The translations under genes and the position numbers were made by a program. Source: Lautropia sp. (GTDB taxonomy: Bacteria > Pseudomonadota > Gammaproteobacteria > Burkholderiales > Burkholderiaceae_E). Taken from it: 9,417 nt of DNA. The stretch lies in assembly GCA_013813615.1 (NCBI GenBank), contig JACCRJ010000425.1, positions 1 through 9,417 of the forward strand. The letters are read 5' to 3'. A model generated the notes under the pieces. That model was not told the origin of the DNA. It did no database searches and was given only the letters and a program-made list of their open reading frames with translations. Below, piece by piece: positions 5,201-9,417 of the stretch (position 1 is the first letter of the stretch; each line of letters opens with the position of its first letter).

Positions 5201-6939
5201 TCGCGGTGGCCGTCGTTGAAGACGATCGTAGTGGGCCGCCCGCCAGGGTCGCGCGCAAGAAAGCGCCGATCGGCTCCCGGTGTCTCGATGGCCAGTGGAA
5301 AGCGGGCATCCTCGTCGTAGCGCCACCGGGTGACGTCGGAGTCCGAAGGATCCCCAGCCGGGCCGTTCGGCAGCGGCCCGTCCAGTTCCACCAGCACCCG
5401 CCGACCCCCGATCTCCTCATAACGCAGGCGGAAGGTTCTGGCGATCGGCATAGGCGCAGCATCCGCCTTGCCAGGACCGGTTGGAGCGTAGCCCGACTCG
5501 ACTAGACGCACGATATTGCCGCGATCATCCCTTTCCAGGACGACCCGATGCTCCCTTCCCGCCACGACGCTGGGCCGCGCAATCAGCGACGGCAGTCGCG
5601 TATGTTCATCCGCGTATTCGAAGCGCTGCAGGTAGGCCGGCACCATGCTGCCGACCCCGCGCAGCTGGTGATCTGCAGGAGAGGCAGGCTCCGGCCGTGC
5701 CATGATCCGCACGACCCTGCCGTGGCGGTCTCGCAGGTAGGCCAACCCGCTGCCGCCGATCTTCCAGCGGGCGAGCAACTGGCCCTGGGCGTCGTAACGC
5801 ATCCTGACGTTGGTTGCACCGCATTCGGCGCAGCCGGGTCCGCGGATTTCCGTCACCCGCCACTTCCCGGCTAGCTCGATCGCCCTGAAGTAGGTGCGGC
5901 CGCCGAGCGCATTGGTCACGACCGATACCGTCTCGTCCGGCGAAGTCACCGACTGCTGGTACGACACGGTGAGTCCGCTGCCGTCGCCGCGCCGGTAGCT
6001 GTCGGCCCGGCCCTGGGCATCGTAGGACCACCGGCCGAGGAACTGCGCAGCTTCCCCTGGCCCGGCGACGGCGAGACCGGTAAAGAGCGAGGGGTGGCCG
6101 AGGTCCTCGTAGCGGTATTGCCGCGCGACGCCCTCCGGCGACGTGGCCGAGACCACGCGCCCGGCAGCATCGATGCGGTACGCCCATCTGCCGAGGGGAT
6201 GATCGATCCGGCTCAGGTAGCCGTTGCGGTCGTAGTGGAATCCCATACTGCGGCCGGCGGGATCGGTGACTCGGCTGATTCTGCCGTCGGCAGCGCGTTC
6301 GATCCGCACCGCTTCCGCGTCGCTACCGCCGCGCGGCCGGATCTTCGAAAGGTAGCCGTCCTGATCGAAGAGCAACTCGCGCTGCTGTGGCCACAGCCAG
6401 CGGTAGCCGGACGGCTCGATGAAGAGCTGACCCTGCCCCGGCGCCGCAGACGAACAGGCGTTGGCGCTTGCCGAGACCGGCGCCGAGCCGGCGGCGTCCG
6501 GTGCGCGAAAGAGCAGCCGTCGGCCATCGGCCTGCACGATCTGCAGGCTGCTTGCGCTGCGATACAGCCGGGTGTCGTATGAAAGTGCCCAGCCCCTGCC
6601 CCAGGGGCCATCCGCCGACGCGTAGCTCGAATTGAAGTGCCTGCGGATCTCCAGACCGAGCAAGCCGGGAAGCGGCGGCGCGTCGAGTTCCTCCTGGTAC
6701 TTGTTCCCGGTGATCGGATGGATCGGGTTGCCGACGGCGAGGTCGCTCCCATCGGGATCTCCCAGGCCTGCCACACCGCCGCCCGTCTCGCACGCCGGAC
6801 CGCCTCCGGCTGCACTGCATTGCTGCGCCGATGCCGGCGCGATCGCCACGGCGGCAATGAGGACGCACCCGGCGAGGTTGGCAAGGTTGGCGCGGTTGCC
6901 GAAGTCGGCGAAGGCTGAGAGGGCAGCAGCGACTTTCAT
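2227..6939 (-). CDS. Secreted RHS/YD-repeat protein with a DUF6765-like C-terminal tip (1570 aa)
   Basis: A full-length, uninterrupted RHS-family protein. Residues 1-38 form a signal peptide with a long N-region and the hydrophobic core CVLIAAVAIAPASA, cut probably at ASA-QQ. A DUF6531-type segment follows (about 68-145; GNPIHPITGNKYQEE...FNSSYA), then roughly fifteen or more YD repeats of the form xxYDxxGRLxxxxD spread over about 200-1160; these build a hollow beta-cocoon in known RHS and TcC structures. A CAEC pair (C370, C373) sits in a GPGC-CG loop often seen in proteobacterial members. The RHS signature 'HTDHRGAP...DARQRVAW' starts at H1170, and the conserved core at 1213-1271 (GQFADLETGLHDNWHRTYDP...GRYLQPDPLG...DPVNRADPLGL) contains the Asp pair D1244/D1267 linked to self-cleavage in this family. 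The remaining 299 residues are the variable tip described separately. No PAAR, VgrG or transmembrane tether is present, so export is predicted by Sec and the further route is unknown. The ribosome binding site is poor (only GGCTGG-like). The gene heads a unit with the beta-helix gene. Confidence 0.93.
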   Translation of the reverse strand: MKVAAALSAFADFGNRANLANLAGCVLIAAVAIAPASAQQCSAAGGGPACETGGGVAGLGDPDGSDLAVGNPIHPITGNKYQEELDAPPLPGLLGLEIRRHFNSSYASADGPWGRGWALSYDTRLYRSASSLQIVQADGRRLLFRAPDAAGSAPVSASANACSSAAPGQGQLFIEPSGYRWLWPQQRELLFDQDGYLSKIRPRGGSDAEAVRIERAADGRISRVTDPAGRSMGFHYDRNGYLSRIDHPLGRWAYRIDAAGRVVSATSPEGVARQYRYEDLGHPSLFTGLAVAGPGEAAQFLGRWSYDAQGRADSYRRGDGSGLTVSYQQSVTSPDETVSVVTNALGGRTYFRAIELAGKWRVTEIRGPGCAECGATNVRMRYDAQGQLLARWKIGGSGLAYLRDRHGRVVRIMARPEPASPADHQLRGVGSMVPAYLQRFEYADEHTRLPSLIARPSVVAGREHRVVLERDDRGNIVRLVESGYAPTGPGKADAAPMPIARTFRLRYEEIGGRRVLVELDGPLPNGPAGDPSDSDVTRWRYDEDARFPLAIETPGADRRFLARDPGGRPTTIVFNDGHREVEERHVYNLTGQIVRTSSAARLLDGAGARLTTAPVVEQQWSKGFDVQGRLAQTIDAAGRILRYRWDAAGRLQSVDDGRDYRIDLTRDAEGQVRVAALYEPGGDSPLRATHYRRNPEGRLQSLLLPDGRRFGFHYDMTGGAIALTDADGLLHLVRPAAENAVSPSLIMDDFGQELEQSLPDHGARRMRFDEAGRLVGLTDALGLQISYRYDAAGRLLSRAVTGADGAAMQTATYRYEGLLLTGVEDPAQVVRYLRDAIGRVIGTSTKLTGLAGPPLLLSTAYDPDTGRVVGHGLADGQSLQVRLAEAGKGGIAQQVQLRDAFWTAVAARLQRWLPTGVMRMAENLMPRTSVVRDIQVHPFNGLAGFTHGNGSRMQRQFDLAGRTVRLAAGVKPLAYWRYGFGTGQRIRSIVSVDEARHPENGQAARTVFAYDRSGALTAKDEGTEGPAPRGQPAAARGAGAELERDRAGRVVTAAGLRFAYTAFGQIDEARELQHGRRVVSYAYNHRGQRTRKTVYDESGNASAVRFYLWKGAQLAAEISPDGTVLAQYLYLNDGRRSLPLAKLQRTGAEASGGAADLPRGQTGTRLFAIHTDHRGAPVAMTDARQRVAWRADLSPSGIADVKEARAGAEMNIRLPGQFADLETGLHDNWHRTYDPRSGRYLQPDPLGYPDGPDAYVYAGGDPVNRADPLGLYEIDVHYYMTFFLGVTAGLDPQEARIVALAAQYVDDNPLTRPVDGTSLGTTLGSVLRNQGRLLGYHFVLSGSDGRTLPTYRNDRLTHADSPQLRNLLSAVSSGGIGRHARLQFLGEYLHALADTYAHRDAANFPYDALIANCGVGHGHALHEPDLTYDDVHPALPVEDGQPQARQTWRRESRTLAMELRLHGVLIAFGDPAKARQAQEIEAVLREFNAIRESESDGSDFAQKIAHLQSSLVRLGLPSLDLRSGGRFGYDEREARSNRNAFLRDETTGERLREEDFPGTCIEGGTRCATR
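2230..3126 (-). other. Variable RHS tip: DUF6765-like, possible metal-dependent phospholipase C-type fold (protein domain)
   Basis: Residues 1272-1570 follow the DPLGL boundary directly, where polymorphic toxins normally begin. The first 160 residues match the layout I remember for DUF6765: 'IDVHYYMTFFLGVTAGLDPQEARIVALAAQYVDDN' (H1277; D1306, D1307), 'GYHF' (H1337), 'GEYLHALADTYAHRD' (H1390, D1394, H1398) and 'GVGHGHALHEPDLTYDD' (H1417, H1419, H1422, D1425, D1429, D1430). Mostly helical, with His and Asp clustered as in a metal site; HxxxDxxxH resembles the zinc ligands of bacterial phospholipase C and S1/P1 nucleases. DUF6765 has no proven function, so phospholipase activity is inference. 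The last 130 residues (about 1440-1570) are charged and helical, with two cysteines near the end (C1560, C1567), and I cannot assign them. Base composition does not drop visibly at the boundary, unlike many recently swapped RHS tips. Confidence 0.65.
2249..2256 (-). promoter_or_regulatory. Ribosome binding site of the beta-helix gene inside the RHS 3' end
   Basis: GAGGGGGG on the minus strand lies 6 bases before the GTG at 2242. It encodes Glu-Gly-Gly of the RHS C-terminus (about residues 1562-1564 region). The site decides the non-ATG start and implies termination-reinitiation or coupled translation of the two genes. Confidence 0.7.
3127..3303 (-). other. RHS conserved core / self-cleavage region (protein domain)
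   Basis: These bases encode residues 1213-1271, the RHS repeat-associated core. The motifs read GRYLQPDPLGYPDGPDAYVY and DPVNRADPLGL. In RHS and TcC proteins the paired Asp residues within DPxG motifs here act in an aspartyl-protease-like cleavage that frees the C-terminal polypeptide inside the cocoon. Both Asp residues (D1244, D1267) are kept, so cleavage just after DPLGL is plausible. That cleavage is inferred from the family, not shown. Confidence 0.85.
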
Positions 6940-6962
6940 CCAGCCAGCGTGACAGCGCCATG

Positions 6963-6975
6963 ATCGCCAGGCGAT
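6963..6975. repeat. 13-bp palindrome upstream of the RHS start
   Basis: ATCGCC-A-GGCGAT is a perfect palindrome around one central base. It ends 24 bases before the RHS start codon and could be an operator for a dimeric regulator acting on the RHS unit or on both divergent genes. One 6-bp half-site pair may also arise by chance in GC-rich DNA. Confidence 0.4.
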
Positions 6976-7128
6976 ACGCCCAACGGCTGCAAAACCGGCC
7001 GCCGCGCCTAGGACGGATGGTGGGGGCTATCATCGTGAGGAACCCTGCCTGCGCGCTCCCGAATGCAGGTGCAAACACTGATGCAACACCGGTGCGAGGC
7101 GCAAGCAGTCAGAACTGCAGGAACTACC

Positions 7129-7133
7129 AGGAG
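7129..7133 (+). promoter_or_regulatory. Ribosome binding site fixing the start of the Bug receptor
   Basis: AGGAG lies 9 bases before the ATG at 7143. It supports that start over the in-frame ATG at 6960, which lacks such a site and would bury the signal peptide 61 residues inside the protein. Confidence 0.75.
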
Positions 7134-7142
7134 ATCGCAAGG

Positions 7143-8141
7143 ATGAGCAGGAAGAACTCCCACCTCGACCAACGACGCCTCGCCGTCGGAGCCCTCGCCG
7201 GCCTCGGCATGCTCGCGCTGTCACCCACGCTGCCGGCTCAGGAAGCCTATCCGTCGAAGCCACTGACGATGGTGGTCCCGTTCCCGCCGGGTGGCGTCGC
7301 CGACACCGTCGGCCGGCCGGTGGCGGAGGCGTTCTCCAGGATTCTCGGGCAGCCGGTGGTGGTGGAAAACAAGGCCGGTGCAGGCGGCGGAATCGGGATG
7401 GCCCAGGTGGCGAAGGCCAGGCCGGACGGCTACACGCTGCTGCTCGCGCTGTCGTCGATCACCATCCTGCCGGAAGCGGACCGCGTGCTCGAGCGCACGC
7501 CGATGTACCAGCTGAAGGACCTGCTGCCGATCGCCCGGTTCACGGCCGACCCGACGGTGCTGGTGGTGCGCGCCGAAAGCCCCTGGAAGACAGCAAAGGA
7601 GTTCATCGAGGCTGCCAAGGCCAGACCCGGCGTCCTGAGTTTCGGCTCGTCAGGCAACTACGGCACGATGCACGTGCCGATGGAGATGCTGAAGCAGGTC
7701 AGCGGCACCTACATGCTGCACGTTCCGTACACCGGCGCGGGCCCTGCCATCATCGGCCTGATCGGCGAGCAGGTGGATGCGCTCGCCACCGGCCCTGCCA
7801 CCATCCTTCAGCACGTCAAGTCCGGGCGTCTCCGTCCGCTGGCCCACTGGGGCGAGGGCCGCCTGGCTGCGCTGCCTGACGTGCCGAGCCTGAAGGAGCT
7901 CGGCTATCCGGCAACGTTCTCGCAATGGGCGGGCGTGTTCGTACCGGCGGGAACGCCGGAAGCCATCCTGACCAGGCTGCGGGAGGCGTCGCGCCAGGCC
8001 GCGACCGACGATCGCCTGGTGAAGGCGATCGGCACGGCCGGCTCGCCGGTCCTGTACCTCGACGCACCGCAGTTCAGCACCTTCGTCGGACAGGACGCGA
8101 AGACGATGAAAGCGGTCGTCGACAGGATCGGCAAGCAGTAG
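7143..8141 (+). CDS. Bug-family (TctC-type) periplasmic solute-binding protein (332 aa)
   Basis: A receptor of the tripartite tricarboxylate transporter type, which captures small carboxylates or similar organic acids in the periplasm. Residues 1-33 form an export signal (RKNSHLDQRRLAVGALAGLGMLALSPTLPA); the QRR before the hydrophobic core makes Tat export possible besides Sec. Family hallmarks are all present: 'YPSKPLTMVVPFPPGG' (36-51, the carboxylate-binding loop), 'GQPVVVENKAGAGGGIG' (69-85), 'KARPDGYTLLL' (91-101), 'GSSGNYGTMHVPMEMLK' (168-184), 'HVPYTGAGPAI' (193-203), 'DVPSLKELGYP' (246-256) and 'GVFVPAGTP' (264-272). Length is normal for the family. The ligand cannot be read from sequence. 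No TctA or TctB membrane subunits are in the window, as is usual for Bug receptors in Burkholderiales, where most are orphans. It is divergent from the RHS unit and convergent with xdhC, 43 bases away. Confidence 0.94.
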   Translation: MSRKNSHLDQRRLAVGALAGLGMLALSPTLPAQEAYPSKPLTMVVPFPPGGVADTVGRPVAEAFSRILGQPVVVENKAGAGGGIGMAQVAKARPDGYTLLLALSSITILPEADRVLERTPMYQLKDLLPIARFTADPTVLVVRAESPWKTAKEFIEAAKARPGVLSFGSSGNYGTMHVPMEMLKQVSGTYMLHVPYTGAGPAIIGLIGEQVDALATGPATILQHVKSGRLRPLAHWGEGRLAALPDVPSLKELGYPATFSQWAGVFVPAGTPEAILTRLREASRQAATDDRLVKAIGTAGSPVLYLDAPQFSTFVGQDAKTMKAVVDRIGKQ

Positions 8142-8184
8142 CTTCGACTTGACTGACGGAAGCCATGCCCTGCACGCACTCGAC
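8142..8184. other. Short convergent spacer between Bug receptor and xdhC
   Basis: The two stop codons are 43 bases apart. Only a 5-bp stem (GCTTC 8141-8145 with GAAGC 8159-8163, 13-base loop) is visible and no T-run follows, so I do not call a terminator. Confidence 0.4.
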
Positions 8185-9219
8185 CTACAAGCTCATCTTC
8201 TCGATGCCAAGCAACTGGGCTGCAACCGCAACCGCGATTGCCGCAGGCTCCTTGCCGTCGATGCCGTCGATCCCGATCGGGCAGGTCATTCGCGCCAGCA
8301 TTTCCGCCTCGATGCCGCGGGCGGCGAGCCGCCGCTCGAACTGGCGCCGTTTTCCGAGCGAACCGATCAGCCCGAAGTAGCGGAAGTCGCCGCGGCGCAG
8401 GATCGCTTCCGCCAGCGTCTGGTCCAGCGGATGGCTGTGCGTCATGACGAGGAAGCAGCTGCCCGGTCGGGCAGCGTCCACCTCCGCCACGGGCAGGTCG
8501 GTAGCAACTAATTCGGTGTTCGTTGCGGCAGGCGAGTCGAAGCGGTCCCCTCGCTCGTCGACCCAGGTGACCCGGCAAGGCAGCTCGCCGAGAATGCGCG
8601 CGAGCGCCTGACCGACGTGACCGGCACCGAAGAGGACGATGTGCAGATCCGGCTCACGCAGCGGCGCGAGCAGATGAAGGGGCCCGTCGGGCGCAAGAGC
8701 GGCCAGGCAGCATGGGCCGTCCGCCGCAAGCAGCTCCAGCGCCAGCGCGGCGGCGGTCGCGTCCGTCGAGGCGTCGCCCAGGCTCCCGCTCAAGCTGCGC
8801 TCGGCGACCACCAAAGATCCCGATGCCGCTGTGCGCCCTGCTCCACTCACCAGCACACAGGCTTCACCGCGGGACCGGTGCTGGTCGATGACGTCCAGCC
8901 ACCCGGCCTGCGCCGACGAGGGGGCTACCGCCTCGAACATCAGGCTGACGCTGCCGCCGCAGCATTGCCCGAGCGAAGCACCCAGGGAAAAGCGCCGCAG
9001 GGTGACGACCTCGCCGGCAGCCAGCATGTCCCTGGCGATGCCGATCGCCTGCAATTCCAGGTGGCCGCCGCCGATGGTGCCGTGCTGATGCGTGGCCGTG
9101 ACCACCATGCGGGTGCCCGGCTCGCGGGGCACAGAGCCTTTGGCTGAAGCTACGGTGATCAGTACCGCAGCCTGCGCTGACCGCCGGCATGCCAGCAGTG
9201 AACCGATCCAGTCGTCCAT
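8185..9219 (-). CDS. xdhC: XdhC-type molybdenum cofactor insertion / chaperone protein (344 aa)
   Basis: XdhC proteins bind the molybdenum cofactor, protect it during sulfuration and hand it to xanthine dehydrogenase or related molybdenum hydroxylases in the cytoplasm. The N-terminal XdhC/CoxI domain shows 'GSVPREPGTRMVV' (28-40), 'TIGGGHLE' (48-55) and 'GQCCGG' (84-89) with C86/C87; the family Cys here is implicated in cofactor binding. The C-terminal Rossmann-like domain shows 'VLFGAGHVGQAL' (195-206), 'VMTHSHPLD' (258-266), 'GLIGSLGKRRQFERRL' (283-298) and 'CPIGI' plus 'GKEPAAIAVAVAAQLL' (313-337). It is complete and of normal length or slightly long; residues 130-190 form a less conserved linker. 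The ATG at 9219 lacks a strong ribosome binding site. No xdhA or xdhB is in view, so the client enzyme lies elsewhere. It follows the partial gene at the window edge by 63 bases on the same strand and may share its transcript. Confidence 0.93.
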   Translation of the reverse strand: MDDWIGSLLACRRSAQAAVLITVASAKGSVPREPGTRMVVTATHQHGTIGGGHLELQAIGIARDMLAAGEVVTLRRFSLGASLGQCCGGSVSLMFEAVAPSSAQAGWLDVIDQHRSRGEACVLVSGAGRTAASGSLVVAERSLSGSLGDASTDATAAALALELLAADGPCCLAALAPDGPLHLLAPLREPDLHIVLFGAGHVGQALARILGELPCRVTWVDERGDRFDSPAATNTELVATDLPVAEVDAARPGSCFLVMTHSHPLDQTLAEAILRRGDFRYFGLIGSLGKRRQFERRLAARGIEAEMLARMTCPIGIDGIDGKEPAAIAVAVAAQLLGIEKMSL

Positions 9220-9282
9220 ACCCGATTAAACACCGGTCCCGGATCGTCCACCCGCGACGCGTGTGATCGCTGCGGGTATGCC

Positions 9283-9417
9283 TCACAACTGGTAGCCCAC
9301 CGCCCTCACGATGCCTTCCATGAGGTCCTGCCACCACTTCGGCATGGTCGCGTCATGGGGATGCGACCGGCGGGCGCGCTCCTCGATCCACGCGGACAGC
9401 CAAGCGATCTCGTCCTC
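9283..9417 (-). CDS. 3' end of an unidentified gene (44 residues, N-terminus outside window)
   Basis: The minus-strand frame is open from the window edge to a TGA at 9283-9285. The visible C-terminus reads EDEIAWLSAWIEERARRSHP, then HDATMPKWWQDLMEGIVRAV and GYQL. It is Trp- and Glu/Arg-rich and protein-like, predicted as two helices joined by a short loop, with no membrane segment. I cannot assign a family from this fragment. It lies 63 bases upstream of xdhC on the same strand, so co-transcription is possible; genes beside xdhC often encode molybdenum-hydroxylase subunits or maturation factors, but nothing in this fragment proves that. Confidence 0.55.
   Translation of the reverse strand, partial: EDEIAWLSAWIEERARRSHPHDATMPKWWQDLMEGIVRAVGYQL

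Larger units (their letters stand above)
6940..7142. promoter_or_regulatory. Divergent upstream region of the RHS and Bug genes
   Basis: This 203-bp stretch must carry the promoters of both genes. TATCAT at 7028-7033 is a possible plus-strand -10, but nothing like TTGACA precedes it at the right distance. No riboswitch-like structure was recognised. A 13-bp palindrome near the RHS start is listed separately. Confidence 0.5.

Noticed and set aside
3300..6700. YD repeats considered as a DNA-level tandem repeat or CRISPR-like array
   Set aside because: The repetition is at protein level only; the DNA copies are diverged and irregularly spaced.
6865..6876. LAGC at residues 22-25 of the RHS protein as a lipoprotein lipobox
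   Set aside because: The hydrophobic core lies after the Cys instead of before it, and ASA-QQ gives a normal signal peptidase I site.
6960..7142. Upstream in-frame ATG extending the Bug receptor by 61 residues
   Set aside because: The extension has no binding site, no export signal and would hide the true signal peptide; AGGAG fits the ATG at 7143.
8141..8163. GCTTC/GAAGC stem between the Bug gene and xdhC as a terminator
   Set aside because: Five base pairs, 13-base loop, and no T-run on either strand.

Overview
The window is a stretch of GC-rich chromosome that looks betaproteobacterial, most likely Burkholderiales. The main reason is a Bug/TctC-type periplasmic binding protein, a family greatly expanded in that order. 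An XdhC-type molybdenum-hydroxylase maturation factor and high GC at third codon positions fit the same origin. This is inference from gene content; there is no rRNA or other marker in the window.

Layout. Bases 1-256 hold no convincing gene, are visibly less GC-rich than the rest, and open with a perfect 10-bp inverted repeat. Two small genes then diverge from a 306-bp spacer: a 68-residue protein of unknown function (minus strand, 257-463) and a 104-residue DUF1488-like protein (plus strand, 770-1084). The centre is a minus-strand, two-gene unit: a 1570-residue RHS/YD-repeat protein (2227-6939), followed with a 16-base overlap by a 358-residue right-handed beta-helix protein (1166-2242). Both have export signals. 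To the right, on the plus strand, lies an orphan Bug-family solute receptor (7143-8141). On the minus strand follow xdhC (8185-9219) and the 3' end of an unidentified gene that runs off the window (9283-9417).

The part most worth attention is the RHS/beta-helix pair. The RHS protein starts with a Sec-type signal peptide rather than a PAAR or VgrG-linked domain. It has a DUF6531 segment, many YD repeats and an intact RHS core ending at a DPLGL boundary, and then carries a 299-residue variable tip. That tip is rich in His and Asp in a pattern (HYY near its start, QYVDD, HxxxDxxxH, GHGH...PD) matching what I recall of the DUF6765 family and resembling all-alpha zinc-dependent phospholipase C-type enzymes. 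The gene directly downstream is translationally coupled to it and encodes another secreted protein, not an obvious cytosolic immunity protein. The pair may therefore be a secreted effector with an envelope-located partner; that is inference.

The remaining genes look ordinary: nutrient uptake (Bug receptor without its membrane subunits nearby) and molybdenum cofactor insertion (xdhC without xdhAB in view). The RHS and Bug genes are divergent and share a 203-bp upstream region with a 13-bp palindrome close to the RHS start.
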